Shown in pieces: positions 1-9,392 of a stretch of DNA of 64,000 bases. Both the position numbers and the translations under genes were made by a program. The notes under the pieces were generated by a model. That model had not been told where the DNA came from and ran no database searches. It saw only the letters and a program-made list of their open reading frames with translations. Source of the DNA: Streptomyces camponoticapitis (GTDB lineage: Bacteria > Actinomycetota > Actinomycetes > Streptomycetales > Streptomycetaceae); the NCBI RefSeq assembly GCF_014646115.1, contig NZ_BMMV01000026.1, forward strand, positions 49,120 through 113,119, read 5' to 3'. The stretch's first letter is position 1. The number at the start of each line of letters is the position of its first letter.

Positions 1-373
1 GGACGTGGTCGAAGACGGCGATCCGCAGGTCCAGGATCAGCCCCTCGCCGAGAGTGGCGGAGAGCCGGCGGCCGAGGAGGCCGAGGCCGGCCTCCGCGAG
101 GGCGATGAACGCGATGAGCAGAGCGAGCTGGACCACGCGCCGCTCGTCACCGCCGGACACGATCGCGTCGACAACGCGGCCCGCGAGGACGGGAGTCGCC
201 ACCGCGAGCAGGGCGGTGGCGACCCCGAGCAGGACGAACTGGATGATGCGGCGGCGGTGCGGCCGGGCGAAGCCGGCGATTCTCCGGAGGGTGGCGCGGG
301 CGAAGGGCCTGCGCTCAGGGCGGGCGTTCATGACGTTGTGCAACTGCGTCCAGGCTGTGGACTCCATACTCAT
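1..373 (-). CDS. ABC exporter, permease-ATPase fusion (N-terminal part, cut by window edge)
   Basis: The frame runs leftwards off the window, leaving about 124 N-terminal residues. A basic stretch (ERRPFARATLRR) is followed by a first hydrophobic helix containing VLLGVATALLAVATPVLAG, then GRVVDAIV and a second helix (LALLIAFIALAEAGLGLL). This is the usual opening of an exporter-type transmembrane domain that is fused to a downstream ATPase. The nucleotide-binding domain would lie outside the window. The start is placed at the ATG giving MSMESTAW; a second ATG two codons on is equally possible, and neither has a strong Shine-Dalgarno. The substrate cannot be inferred. The next gene to the right is on the same strand, 109 bases upstream of this start, and looks unrelated. 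Confidence 0.75.
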   Translation of the reverse strand, partial: MSMESTAWTQLHNVMNARPERRPFARATLRRIAGFARPHRRRIIQFVLLGVATALLAVATPVLAGRVVDAIVSGGDERRVVQLALLIAFIALAEAGLGLLGRRLSATLGEGLILDLRIAVFDHV

Positions 374-482
374 GGGAGGACCGTAGAACCTCAAGCAACC
401 TTCAGGTCAAGCCGCGTTGCCGTGTCGGGGGGCTCGGAGTACGGACGGGACAGGAGCGGCTGTGGCGAGCTCTCCCAACCTG

Positions 483-938
483 TCAGCCGCGGCGCGGGTC
501 ACGCGTCGTGCGGTAGCTGTACACCAACAGGGCGACAAGGAGCAGACTCGACAGCATCAACCCCGCACCCGTGGGCCAGCCACCGAAGGGCAGTTCAGGC
601 ATCAGGCCCCAGAGCAGACCGGCGGCCAGCAGAGCCGCCGCGGTGAGGGCGGCTCCCGTGATCCGGATCGCCGAGGCGACGCTCTCCCTTGCTGCGCGCA
701 TGGCGCGCTCCCGTACCGGGTCGACGTAGCGAGCCAGGGCGGGGAACTGCTGGGAAAGGACCAGCAGCCCGGCGAGTACGAGAAGCAGGCCCGGACCGGG
801 CAGGACGAGCAGTGCGATACCAATGAGTAGCAGCGCGACTCCTGCTACGAGCGCGAGCGCTCGACGTAGAACACTTTGTCTGGGCACCTCACTCACCTTT
901 CTGGTCTCCCGGACGAGACGGGGACCGCTCGGAGTCAT
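483..938 (-). CDS. PGPGW-family small membrane protein
   Basis: A 151-residue integral membrane protein. Residues about 27-60 form a hydrophobic hairpin around LPGPGLLLVLAGLLVLS, the signature of the PGPGW (TIGR02611-like) family. A second hydrophobic pair lies at about 90-140 (LTAAALLAAGLLWGL and LMLSSLLLVALLV), followed by a basic C-terminus. The role of the family is unknown; such proteins are common in actinobacteria. The ATG at 938 is used; a GTG fourteen codons further in, just after AAAG, would give a protein starting at SEVPRQ. The gene stands alone and is divergent from the oxidoreductase to its right. Confidence 0.75.
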   Translation of the reverse strand: MTPSGPRLVRETRKVSEVPRQSVLRRALALVAGVALLLIGIALLVLPGPGLLLVLAGLLVLSQQFPALARYVDPVRERAMRAARESVASAIRITGAALTAAALLAAGLLWGLMPELPFGGWPTGAGLMLSSLLLVALLVYSYRTTRDPRRG

Positions 939-1203
939 TCCCGCGCATATGTCTGAGCTGTTCGTAAGGTGTCTGGCCTGCGGGTGTGCCCTGGGGCGAT
1001 CGTAATCGTAGTAGTCCCCCTACTCCTTTGCCGTCCGGCCGTAATGCACCGCCATTCGGGCTGTCATCGGCGAAAGACATACCGACGGTCCACAATTTCG
1101 CACCGGCGTGCTCATCGATCACCTAAGTTCCGTCGCCAGGAAAAACTGGGGTTCCCGCCGGAATATGGACAGGAGATGTGCTGGGCGGAAAAAGGAGCAC
1201 TTC

Positions 1204-2067
1204 ATGTCGGACACCACCACCGTCGCGGTCCTCGGAGCGGGCGCACTCGGCTCCGCGATGGCGGCGCGGCTCTCCGAGACCGGACATGAGGTGCGGCTGT
1301 GGAACCGTACGGAGGCAAGGGCCCGCGCGGCGGCGGAGGGCGCCCCCGGCGTCACGGCGGTGCGCGCCGCGGGGGACGCGGTCTCCGGTGCGTCCGTCGT
1401 TCTCACCGTGCTCCGTGACGGCGACGCGGTGTCGGCGGTCATGTCGGACGCCATCACCCGACTGGACGACGGCGCCGTCTGGGTGCAGGCGAGCACGGTC
1501 GGCCCGCGGAGCGCGGGTGCCCTCGCCGCGATGGCCCGCGAACATGGTGCCGACTACCTCGACGCACCGGTATCGGGCAGCACCGCTCCCGCCCGGCAGG
1601 GCCGTCTCGTCTGGCTCGTCGCCGGCGGGCGGGACGCCCTGGCCCGGGCGCGTCCGGTGCTCGACGGTCTCGGCTCGTCCGTACTGCACGTGGGGACGGG
1701 GACCGAGGGAAGCGCCGTCAAACTCGCGGTCAACGCCTGGATGGCGGCCTCGACGGTCGCGATGAGCGACGTCCTCGCGCTGTGCGACGCGCTCGGGATC
1801 GACCACGCGACCTTCGTCCGGGTGCTGGAGGCGGGCCCGCTCGCCATGCCCTACGAGATGCAGAAGATCGCCGCCATGGACGAAGCGTCGTACGCACCCG
1901 GATTCGCTGTCCAACTCGCCGTCAAGGACCTCGACCTGGCCTCGACGGCCGCCGCCCCCAGCCCTCTGCTCCAAGCGGTCCGCGACCGCCTCGTCGCGGC
2001 CGTCGCGGCCGGGCACGACCGGGACGACCTCGCGGCCGTCGACTACCTGAGGACAGCGGGGGCCTGA
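1204..2067 (+). CDS. NAD(P)-dependent oxidoreductase, 6PGDH/beta-hydroxyacid dehydrogenase type
   Basis: A 287-residue cytosolic dehydrogenase. It begins with a Rossmann nucleotide-binding motif (GAGALG, residues 11-16). The family motif DAPVSGS is at 120-126, and Lys173 in GSAVKLAVNAWM matches the catalytic lysine of beta-hydroxyacid dehydrogenases. The C-terminal half is helical, as in that fold. These enzymes reduce or oxidise 3-hydroxyacids such as tartronate semialdehyde or 3-hydroxyisobutyrate; which one cannot be told here. The start at 1204 is chosen because AAAGGAG lies about 7 bases upstream, although the frame is open further back. It is a single gene convergent with the AraC regulator. 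An enzyme of the same superfamily occurs at 39693. Confidence 0.85.
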   Translation: MSDTTTVAVLGAGALGSAMAARLSETGHEVRLWNRTEARARAAAEGAPGVTAVRAAGDAVSGASVVLTVLRDGDAVSAVMSDAITRLDDGAVWVQASTVGPRSAGALAAMAREHGADYLDAPVSGSTAPARQGRLVWLVAGGRDALARARPVLDGLGSSVLHVGTGTEGSAVKLAVNAWMAASTVAMSDVLALCDALGIDHATFVRVLEAGPLAMPYEMQKIAAMDEASYAPGFAVQLAVKDLDLASTAAAPSPLLQAVRDRLVAAVAAGHDRDDLAAVDYLRTAGA

Positions 2068-2117
2068 CCGGCAGAGCCGGCCAAGCCCCCCGGCGAAGGA
2101 AACCGTCAGGCGCGGGC

Positions 2118-2143
2118 GGTGAGGCCGGTGAGGCCGGTGAGCC
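2118..2143. repeat. Short tandem repeat, 9-bp unit
   Basis: The unit GGTGAGGCC occurs at 2118 and 2127, with a shortened third copy from 2136. It lies between the convergent oxidoreductase and AraC-type genes. No coding role is seen. Confidence 0.7.
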
Positions 2144-2188
2144 AACCGAAGCGCGAATGCACGCCTGCCCCCCGGTTTGCTGCTTGGC

Positions 2189-3055
2189 TCAGCCGCGTTC
2201 GGGCTCCACCGGGAGCCACAGTTCGGCGTCGGCCTCGGTCTTGTCCGGCGACAGGCGGGTGCGCAGGATCTCCGGACCGACGCGGCTGCGGTACGGGTTC
2301 GACGGGAACCACTCGGTGAAGACGTCCCGCCACAGCTCCTGGATGGCCCGCGGCGCCGGCCCGGAAGTGGTGAAGACCGCCCAGGAGCCGGCCGGGACGG
2401 CCAACGTGGTCGTGCCCTCGGGAGCGGCCACGGAGGTGATCACGCCGTGGTGGTAGTCCAGTTCGGTGCCTTCGGCGCGGCCGGGGTCCAGGTCGTCGCA
2501 GACCGCGACGATGCCGTGCGGCTCCTGGTCCGACAGCTTCTCCAGGCGCTCCAGGGCCCCCGGGTCGATCCCGCGGACGAAGTCGATGATCGCCTGGTTC
2601 GGCCCCGCATGCACCAGCGGCACCCGGGCCTTGAACCCGACGACGGTGAAGTCCGCCTTGTCCACAACGCGGTATCGCATACTGCTACTCCCTTCAACGG
2701 TGAGGCGGAAGGCCATCCGGGACTGGGAGCTGAGCGCGGCGCCGGTACGCCGGGCCTCGCCCGGTCCGATGCCGTGCATGGCACGGAACGCCCGCGCGAA
2801 CGCCTCACCGGAGCCGTAGCCGTAGCGCACCGCGATCTCCAGCAGCGTCTCGCGCCCCGCGAGTACTTCGGCCCCCGCGAGGGTCAGCCGACGGCGCCTG
2901 ATGTACTCCGACAGGGGTATGCCCGCGAGCGCGGAGAACATCCGGCGCAGGTGGTACTCCGAAGTCGCCGCGGTACGTGCCAGCTCTTCCACCTCGACCT
3001 CCTGGTCGAGATGGCGCTCGATGTGCTCCATGGCCAGGTTCAGCCGCTCCAGCAT
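2189..3055 (-). CDS. AraC-family regulator with GyrI-like effector-binding domain
   Basis: A 288-residue transcription factor. Residues 1-105 carry an AraC double helix-turn-helix (LARTAATSEYHLRRMFSAL, then EIAVRYGYGSGEAFARAF with the FRAMHGIGP signature). Residues about 126-288 form a GyrI/SOUL-like effector domain (MRYRVVDKADFTVVGF near its start and ELWLPVEPE at its end). Domain order and length match the Rob/YdeP-like group, which sense small molecules through the C-terminal domain. The ATG at 3055 is preceded by GGAAGGAGG at good spacing. Target genes are unknown; no partner gene is adjacent in the same direction. Confidence 0.9.
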   Translation of the reverse strand: MLERLNLAMEHIERHLDQEVEVEELARTAATSEYHLRRMFSALAGIPLSEYIRRRRLTLAGAEVLAGRETLLEIAVRYGYGSGEAFARAFRAMHGIGPGEARRTGAALSSQSRMAFRLTVEGSSSMRYRVVDKADFTVVGFKARVPLVHAGPNQAIIDFVRGIDPGALERLEKLSDQEPHGIVAVCDDLDPGRAEGTELDYHHGVITSVAAPEGTTTLAVPAGSWAVFTTSGPAPRAIQELWRDVFTEWFPSNPYRSRVGPEILRTRLSPDKTEADAELWLPVEPERG

Positions 3056-3214
3056 GCCCGGCCTCCTTCCTCTTGACGCCCACCACGCTAGGCAGCACCC
3101 GCCATGCCGGACCCGACATCCTGTGCCCGATCAAGTCGGGTGCACGAGGCGCGGGGAAGGCCGGGAGGCGGGTGGTCGGCCCGACGGGCTGTGCGGGCCG
3201 CCGAAGCCGGGGGG

Positions 3215-3892
3215 TCAGTTCTGGTTCACCGGCCAGACCGCCGCCGGATCGCAGTGGCTCGGGCACGCCAGCAGGTAGATCTCGTTGCCGAGAAACAGCC
3301 CGTCGCTCTCGTCGTCGAATTCCATGCCTTCCGGCACCTGGCAGACGTAGACGAGATCGGCGCCGCACGCGCAGGTGTAGTGCTCAGGTTCCTGCGCCCA
3401 GGACGGGGTGCCGCCGACCTTGAACGTCTGCGCTCCGATCCCGTACGGGCCGGGCGTGTCCACGAAAGAGCGCAGCGTCAGTGGCAGGCCGGACAGGGAC
3501 GGTTCGCTCTCTGCCGCCGGCAGTGCCGCGTGGCGCTGGAGCAGCACGCGCCAGAACGGACGCGGGTAGGGCGGCTGCGGAGCGTCCCAGAACCGGGGCA
3601 CGAGCCTGCCGTCAGCCGTCTTGGGATCGGATGCGTCGTTGTGCGTACGGCAGTGGAAGACCAGGAGGTGGTCTCCGCCGAAGTGCTCCACGTCCAGGGG
3701 GATGTCGAGTTGGAAGAACAGGGCCATTCGCTCGCCGCAGAAACACAGGGGCCATTCCTGGGCCTCGTCCAGGAACGGCCAGCCGCCCACCGAGTTCCGC
3801 GCCGGCTTGTCCAGCGGACCGGTCCCGACCTCGATCGCGTGGGCGGGCAGCACCGCCGGTGTCTTCGTCGCATCGCGTTCGACCATCCGCAC
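3215..3892 (-). CDS. DUF1963-like hypothetical protein
   Basis: A 225-residue soluble protein without signal peptide or membrane segment. It shows WPFLDEAQEWPLCFCGERM followed by ALFFQLDIP, resembling the YwqG/DUF1963 group, in which a 'food-water-quality' style beta fold is read from WP..., FxxQ and FxC motifs. Cysteines CAC at about residues 178-180 and another at 210 could bind metal. Function unknown. A GTG at 3892 and an ATG two codons later are both possible starts, and neither has a clear Shine-Dalgarno. Confidence 0.65.
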   Translation of the reverse strand: MRMVERDATKTPAVLPAHAIEVGTGPLDKPARNSVGGWPFLDEAQEWPLCFCGERMALFFQLDIPLDVEHFGGDHLLVFHCRTHNDASDPKTADGRLVPRFWDAPQPPYPRPFWRVLLQRHAALPAAESEPSLSGLPLTLRSFVDTPGPYGIGAQTFKVGGTPSWAQEPEHYTCACGADLVYVCQVPEGMEFDDESDGLFLGNEIYLLACPSHCDPAAVWPVNQN

Positions 3893-3992
3893 ACCCTAAG
3901 GGCCGTCTCAGGAAGGATGCTCCCAGCAGTTCGGCACCGCGCAGACGGTCAGCGATGCCGGCATTCGCGAGATGCTGAGTCCGCGGCCCGCT

Positions 3993-4721
3993 CTACTCGG
4001 CGTCCTGTGCCTCGATCAGGTCGAGGTCGCGGACGCAGAAGCGGTGGTGCTCGAAGGTCTCGTTGAGCACCGTGCCGAGGCACTGCCGCACCAGGCGGCC
4101 CCGGGCGTACGGCGGCCAGACATCGTCGTCGGGCACCGGCGCTCGCGCTGCGAGCCGCTCATCGGTGAGCTCGTCGAGCCAGGCCTCGAGTTCGGCGGCC
4201 TGGGCGTCACGCACGCTCACGATCTCGTCGAGGGCCGGATCGAGCGAGAGGTCAAGCCCGTGCGCTCCACGGTAGGGCTCGACGGTCGGACCGATGCCCA
4301 TCGGCGTGAACAGCTCAGTCGATCCCAGGCAGCAGCGGCGGAACCACGAGTCGTGGACGAAGACCAGATGGCGCATCGTCTGCACCGCCGACCACTCGTC
4401 GTTCACGCTGCGGCCCTCGATGCCGGGCGTACGCCGGATTCGCTCGATCGTGGCGGTCCAGGCGGTGTGGAGCCGGCGCGATGCCTCGCGCAGATCGGCA
4501 GGGTCATCGGAGCGGATCAGCACCCGCACCGGATGACGCCGGTCGAGCTCTGCCTCGACGTACTCGGTGACCTCGACACCGTTCACCACGAGGTTGGTGA
4601 CGAGCCCGTCGATCACGGCATCCTGCATGACGACGCCGATCAGGCGTGTCCCGCTCAGATCGCACTCTCGGAACTCCGCACCGTGCAGGTTCTCGTCAAC
4701 GTACCGCGTCATGCTCCGCAT
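3993..4721 (-). CDS. DinB-like protein with a pentapeptide-like N-terminus
   Basis: A 242-residue soluble protein. The N-terminus (NLHGAEFRECDLSGTRL) has the A(D/N)LxX rhythm of a short pentapeptide stretch. The rest is a DinB-type four-helix bundle: histidines in MRHLVFVHDSWFRR and in LNETFEHHRFC are at the positions where DinB/YfiT proteins bind metal. DinB-like proteins of actinobacteria include mycothiol-dependent transferases, but the substrate here is not evident. The start at 4721 (MRSMTRYVDE) is preferred to the longer frame from 4823, because the extra residues are low-complexity arginine-rich sequence. A second ATG three codons on is possible. Confidence 0.75.
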   Translation of the reverse strand: MRSMTRYVDENLHGAEFRECDLSGTRLIGVVMQDAVIDGLVTNLVVNGVEVTEYVEAELDRRHPVRVLIRSDDPADLREASRRLHTAWTATIERIRRTPGIEGRSVNDEWSAVQTMRHLVFVHDSWFRRCCLGSTELFTPMGIGPTVEPYRGAHGLDLSLDPALDEIVSVRDAQAAELEAWLDELTDERLAARAPVPDDDVWPPYARGRLVRQCLGTVLNETFEHHRFCVRDLDLIEAQDAE

Positions 4722-4919
4722 ACTAGGTCCGAGCACCGACAACCCGGCATCCCGGCGCCGACGACGTTCGATGTGGAGCAGCCAACTGAGGTGTTGGGCA
4801 TGTTCGCGCGGCACGTCAAGCATGGCTCTACAGGGACTCCACGCACACCTTCAGGCACAACCCACGGCCATCACGGGATCACGGGATCCCGCGCGACGGT
4901 GCTCTCGGGTCGTCGGCGT

Positions 4920-4959
4920 GGGGCCGCCCGAGCCCCGCGGAGTGGACGCGGGCGGCCCC
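4920..4959 (-). terminator. Hairpin terminator downstream of the first S8 protease
   Basis: Arms GGGGCCGCCCG (4920-4930) and CGGGCGGCCCC (4949-4959) pair perfectly over 11 bp with an 18-base loop. They lie 5 bases beyond the stop codon of the protease. There is no T-run, as is common for Streptomyces terminators. Confidence 0.6.
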
Positions 4960-4964
4960 CGGTG

Positions 4965-7900
4965 TCACCGGGTGCGGTAGGCGTCGATGATTGTCTGGTC
5001 CGACGTGTTGCCGTCGCGGTCGCGGACCGTCGATCGCAGTGAGACCGACCCGCCGGCGGCCGGGTTCACCACGGTGATCTCGCCGTGCCGGACCACTGTG
5101 GGCCGCCAGGACTTTCCGCCGTCGTAGGACACGGACACCGTGAGCGAGGCGGGGCTGCGGCCGGCGGCCGACCTCTGCACGGTGACCGGCACTTGGTACC
5201 GGACGCCGGCCGGCGCCGAGGACGCGAGGTCGAGCCGGGGCTTGTAGCGCACCACGCCGACCGGGACGGACACGGGCGAGGAGGTGCGGGCCGAGGTGAA
5301 CTCGGCCCGCCAGGTCACCGTCGAGGAGACGGAGGCGACCCCGGCCGAGGCACGGCCGACGGTGGTCTCCAGGCGGTATCGGGCCTTGCCCGGGGGCAGT
5401 TCGAATCGCACCTCGTCGAGTGGGCCGTCAGCCGTGGCGTAGAGCTTGCCGTCGCGGTGGAGCGTGGTGGTGGCGGAGGCGGTGTCGTACAGACTGCCTC
5501 CGGCGTGCCCCGCGCCGTCGGTGAACGGAGCGATGCTCCCGGCGAGCGTGTCGCCGTCCCGGACCAGCCCGCCGCCGTTGCCGAGCGACGGCCCGAACAC
5601 CCCGGTGTTGAAGGTCTCCGTGCGGCTCGCCCCGGCGGCGTAGCGACGCGCGGGCAACTGGTACTCGGCGAGTTCGCGGCCGTTGGTGGGATCGAGCTGC
5701 TGGGTGTGCCCGCCCCAGACGTAGCCGCCCTGGACGTACACCGTCCGGGTGCTCGGCAGATCGCTGTAGGCGCCCACGGCGGCGGTGCCGGTGCCTGGCA
5801 GCAGGGTCCAGTTCGCCCCCAGCGCCCCAGCTACCGACGCACCTTGACGGATCGTCAGCTTCGCCAGGTCGCGCTTCTTCACGTGCTGGACGTGACCGGT
5901 GTAGAAGCTGTCGCGCAGGGTGTGGGCCACGTGGTACTCGTTCGAGCCGCTCTGCCAGTGCGAGAGGAAGTACGACGTCACCTCGCCGCGCGCCGGCGGG
6001 TCGCCGATCAGAGCCGTGCGGGTGTCGCCCAGGCCCGAGACGAGCCCGATGCTGGAGAAGGTCTCACTGCCGCCGGAGCGCACCGCGGTCGATATGAACG
6101 TGGAGACACCGGTGGCCTCCGGATCCGGCAGGGTCACTTCGACCGGCCGCGCGTCGCGCGCGTCGAAGGAGACCGTCATGTCGCGGTCGACGGTCAGCTT
6201 CGGGGCCACGAGGTTGTCGATGCCTCCGGTCTCGGCGAAGTAACGCCCCGTCAGGGTGTAGTCACCGGCGGGCAGTTCCACGGTGGCCGTACCGTCCTCG
6301 CCCCTGAGCAGCACGAAGGAGTCGTTGCCGATACCGCTGAACCAGGCGGCCCAGCCGAAGTAGTCCGGGGGCAGACCGTCGCGTCCGGTCGCCTTCACCG
6401 TGACCTCGTAGGTGTTCGCGGCCCGGTCCAGACCGCCCACGCTGCGGACCGTGGCGCCGCCGCCGGTGGCGACGACCGTCACCGCGAACGCGCCGGTCGT
6501 CTCACCGCCGACCCGGGGGTCCGCGGTCACCTCGACACCGGCGGTGCCGCCCGCGGGTACGGTGACCTGGTCGCTGCCGAGCGTGAACAGGCCCTCGGGG
6601 GCGGGGGCGGCGTTCGGACCGGCGGCGGTGGCTGTCAGATCGAGGGTGACAGGCTGGTCGCCGAGGTTGCGGTAGGTGACGGTACGGGTGCGGGTCTCGT
6701 CGTCGGTGTGCGGCCACTCGAACTCACCGAAGTTCAGCGGACCGGGCTCGGCGACGACCGTCTGCTTGGTGGCCCGGGTCAGGTCGATGCGCCCGGTGCC
6801 CTGCTCGTACGCGCCTTGGTCGCCGGGCAGCGCGGAGCCGGTCAGCAGTGCCTTGACGCGCGAACCGCTCCAGTCCGGGTGCCGCTGCATGAGCAGTGCC
6901 GCCGCCCCCGCCACGTGCGGGGTGGCCATCGAGGTGCCCTCAAGAGTGACGTAACCGGGCGCCGGGTGCGGGTCGTTCGGGCGGGTGCCCTCAGCGGCGG
7001 CAGCGGTGATCGCGACGCCGGGCGCGGTGACGTCGGGCTTGACGCCGCCGTCCGCGCGCGGTCCGCGCGAGGAGAAGGATGCGAGGGCGTCCTCCTTGTC
7101 GACCGCGCCCACGGTCAGCGCGGCCTCGGCCACGCCCGGGGTCGACAAGGTGCCCGAGCCGGAGCCGGAGTTGCCTGCGGCGATGACGAACAGCGCCTGG
7201 TCGGACAGTGCCTCGACGGCCTCTTCCAGCGGGTCGCTGCCCGGTTCGTCGGCGGAGCCGAGGGACATGTTGACGACGTCGGCGCCCTGCGCGACGGCCC
7301 ACTCCATACCGGCCAGGATGCCCGAAGTCAGGCCGGAGCCCGCGGCGTTGAGGACCTTGCCGTTGATCAGCCGGGCCCCCGGTGCGACGCCCTTGTACCG
7401 GCCGCCGGAGCCCGCCCCGGTGCCGGCGGCGGTCGAGGCCACGTGCGTGCCGTGCCCGTTGGCGTCCTGGAGTTCGGTGTCGGTGGAGAAGTTCCGCTCG
7501 GCGACGACCTGGCCCGCGAGGTCGGGGTGGGTGGAGTCGATGCCGGTGTCCAGGACGGCGATCTTCACGCCGGTGCCGTCGAAGCCGGCCTCCCACTGGC
7601 CGGGCGCCCCGATCTGCGGCACGCTCACATCGAGCGCGGCGGTCATCACGCGGTCCAGACGCAAGGAGGCGACTCCCGGGGCGAGTTCGGTGGTGCGGTC
7701 CGCGGTGTCGGTGAGCGCGGCCCAGGCCGGCGCCGCCTCCCCGGGGGCCAGCACGACGGCGTCCGAGTCCACGGACGGCAGTGCGCGCACCTTCGCGTCG
7801 GTGTCCGCGCGCAGCCGCCGTTGGGCCGCGGCGTCGTCCGCGGTGTAGCGCACGAGCACGGGCGCGCCGCCGTCCGCGATCTCGCGGTACTCGGGCCGGT

Positions 7901-8279
7901 TCAGCTCCGCGACGTCGAACAGGTTCAGGTCCACCTTGCCCGCGTCGATCAGCGCCTCGGCGTCGGCGGGGACGACATAGGTGTGGTCGCCGGTGCGGCC
8001 GATCTGGACGGAGATTCCGGCGCGGCCCTTGGCGGGCAGGATGCCGACCGCGGCGCCCTCACCGTCCAGCACGACCTTGTCGCCCGTGATCAGCGTGACG
8101 GTGGTGTGGCCCGGGGCCGTCTGCGAGACGGTCGTGAGAGCGCCGCCCATGGGGGAGCCGGGGCCCGCCGCCGCGGCCGGGACGGTGGTAGGGCCCGCCA
8201 TCAGAGCCGCCGTCATCAGCAGAGCCCCGGACCAGGCCGGGACATGGGCGAGCCGTCGGGTTCTTCGTGGTGCCAGCAA
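4965..8279 (-). CDS. Secreted S8 (subtilisin-like) serine protease, 1104 aa
   Basis: A large extracellular protease. Residues 1-38 are a signal peptide (RRTRR, hydrophobic LLMTAALMAG, then AAAA). A pro-region of about 180 residues follows. The catalytic triad is Asp244 (VLDTGID), His276 (GHGTHVA) and Ser450 (GTSMATPHVAG), with oxyanion Asn370 (AAGNSG). The remaining roughly 600 residues are beta-rich and probably form accessory domains in the extracellular space. The start is a TTG at 8279, supported by AGGGAC about 5 bases upstream and the well-formed signal peptide. It is divergent from the MerR gene at 8589. Its overall plan resembles the protease at 21138, suggesting paralogy. The substrate is unknown. 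Confidence 0.93.
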   Translation of the reverse strand: MLAPRRTRRLAHVPAWSGALLMTAALMAGPTTVPAAAAGPGSPMGGALTTVSQTAPGHTTVTLITGDKVVLDGEGAAVGILPAKGRAGISVQIGRTGDHTYVVPADAEALIDAGKVDLNLFDVAELNRPEYREIADGGAPVLVRYTADDAAAQRRLRADTDAKVRALPSVDSDAVVLAPGEAAPAWAALTDTADRTTELAPGVASLRLDRVMTAALDVSVPQIGAPGQWEAGFDGTGVKIAVLDTGIDSTHPDLAGQVVAERNFSTDTELQDANGHGTHVASTAAGTGAGSGGRYKGVAPGARLINGKVLNAAGSGLTSGILAGMEWAVAQGADVVNMSLGSADEPGSDPLEEAVEALSDQALFVIAAGNSGSGSGTLSTPGVAEAALTVGAVDKEDALASFSSRGPRADGGVKPDVTAPGVAITAAAAEGTRPNDPHPAPGYVTLEGTSMATPHVAGAAALLMQRHPDWSGSRVKALLTGSALPGDQGAYEQGTGRIDLTRATKQTVVAEPGPLNFGEFEWPHTDDETRTRTVTYRNLGDQPVTLDLTATAAGPNAAPAPEGLFTLGSDQVTVPAGGTAGVEVTADPRVGGETTGAFAVTVVATGGGATVRSVGGLDRAANTYEVTVKATGRDGLPPDYFGWAAWFSGIGNDSFVLLRGEDGTATVELPAGDYTLTGRYFAETGGIDNLVAPKLTVDRDMTVSFDARDARPVEVTLPDPEATGVSTFISTAVRSGGSETFSSIGLVSGLGDTRTALIGDPPARGEVTSYFLSHWQSGSNEYHVAHTLRDSFYTGHVQHVKKRDLAKLTIRQGASVAGALGANWTLLPGTGTAAVGAYSDLPSTRTVYVQGGYVWGGHTQQLDPTNGRELAEYQLPARRYAAGASRTETFNTGVFGPSLGNGGGLVRDGDTLAGSIAPFTDGAGHAGGSLYDTASATTTLHRDGKLYATADGPLDEVRFELPPGKARYRLETTVGRASAGVASVSSTVTWRAEFTSARTSSPVSVPVGVVRYKPRLDLASSAPAGVRYQVPVTVQRSAAGRSPASLTVSVSYDGGKSWRPTVVRHGEITVVNPAAGGSVSLRSTVRDRDGNTSDQTIIDAYRTR

Positions 8280-8588
8280 GATCGTCCCTGTCTGTGGGTG
8301 GGAAGCAGCGTGGTGTGACGTCGTGCGGTGCCGTGACAGCCGTGCCTGAAAACGTTGTCAGGGCCGTGTCATGCTGCCCATGGCCCCTCAGCCGGAAACG
8401 AGCTCGTTGCCCGCTTAACTGTCCGTCGCACGCAAGGAGTTGAGACGCGGTTCGCCGTCGCGACCGGTGCCGTGCCGGGGACGGGGACGGCACGCCGTGT
8501 TCCCATTCAGACAGTGACGGACGAGTTGGCGAACCAGGCCTCGCGGAGCTTGACCTTCGAGTCGGGTCGAATCTTTACGGTCGGCGGC
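8280..8588. other. Intergenic region between S8 protease and MerR gene
   Basis: No gene is supported here. A TTGACC hexamer at 8550-8555 may be the -35 element of the MerR gene, and the sequence after it forms a weak dyad (GACCTTCGA / TCGAATCTT) in the place where MerR proteins bind, but the -10 is unclear. Confidence 0.3.
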
Positions 8589-9392
8589 ATGAGCGAGCTG
8601 CGGATTTCTCAGCTCGCCGAACGCACCGGCGTACCGGCGACCACCCTGCGGTTCTACGAGACGTCCGGCCTGTTGCCCGCAGGCCGGGCCGCTTCCGGCT
8701 ACCGCCTCTACGGTGAGGACGCGGTCGAGCGGCTGGCGTTCATCGGGGCGGCCAAGCACCTCGGGCTGCCGCTGGAGGAGATCGCCGAGTTGCTGTCGGT
8801 GCGGGAGTCGGCCGCCTGCCGGGAGGTGAAGGCCGATCTGCGGCCCCGGATCGCAGCCCGCCTGCAAGCGGCAGAGGAGAAAGCGGCGGAACTCGCGGCG
8901 CTCGCCGTGACCCTGCGCGCGAGTCTGGAGCACTTGGACGGGCTGCCGGACCGGTCCGGCAGGTGCGATCCCCTGTGTGGGCTCCTCGCTCCGGCCAGGC
9001 TCACCACCGGGCGGAAGACGGTGTCACGGCGCGGTGGGCATCGAGTCGACATGGCGTTCACACCCGGCCGCCGTGTGGCCGAGGAGGCAGCCGAGCGGTG
9101 GCGCACGGCTCCGGTGGCGTGCTCACTGACCGGTGAGGAGACCACCGAGCGCAGCGCCGCCTGGCACCGGGCCCTGGCGGGCCCCCGCCGTCATGAGATC
9201 CCCGACGGCCTGCGGTTGACGCTGCCGGTGAACCGCACACAGACGGTCGCCGGACTCGCGGCTGCCGAGCAGGGCTGCTGCGGGTTCTTCGACTTCCGCC
9301 TCCACCTGGACGGTCCCGACCTCCACTTGGAGGTCCGTGCCCCCGCCGAGGGCGCCGGTCTGCCGGCTGAACTGTTCGCCGACGCCTCTTGA
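8589..9392 (+). CDS. MerR-family transcriptional regulator, metal-responsive type
   Basis: A 267-residue regulator. The N-terminal winged helix-turn-helix is at residues 3-70 (ISQLAERTGVPATTLRFYE, then GYRLYGEDAVERLAFIG). A long dimerisation helix follows at about 80-125. Cysteines at SAACREVKADL and in CDPLCGLL match the spacing seen in MerR regulators that bind metal ions or redox cofactors. The last 90 residues form an extra domain ending in EQGCCGFFDFRLHL, found in some actinobacterial MerR proteins, with a further CC pair. The start is the ATG at 8589, which opens the canonical N-terminus. It probably binds between itself and a neighbour. Inducer unknown. Confidence 0.88.
   Translation: MSELRISQLAERTGVPATTLRFYETSGLLPAGRAASGYRLYGEDAVERLAFIGAAKHLGLPLEEIAELLSVRESAACREVKADLRPRIAARLQAAEEKAAELAALAVTLRASLEHLDGLPDRSGRCDPLCGLLAPARLTTGRKTVSRRGGHRVDMAFTPGRRVAEEAAERWRTAPVACSLTGEETTERSAAWHRALAGPRRHEIPDGLRLTLPVNRTQTVAGLAAAEQGCCGFFDFRLHLDGPDLHLEVRAPAEGAGLPAELFADAS

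Noticed and set aside
5401..5416. TTCGAATC, a possible tRNA T-arm
   Set aside because: It lies inside the S8 protease coding sequence, and no acceptor or anticodon arm can be folded around it.
5085..8318. Open frame of over 1000 codons on the plus strand opposite the first S8 protease
   Set aside because: The protease on the other strand has a signal peptide, intact triad and family motifs; the antisense frame is rich in Arg/Gly/Val with no domain. It follows from high GC in the third codon position.
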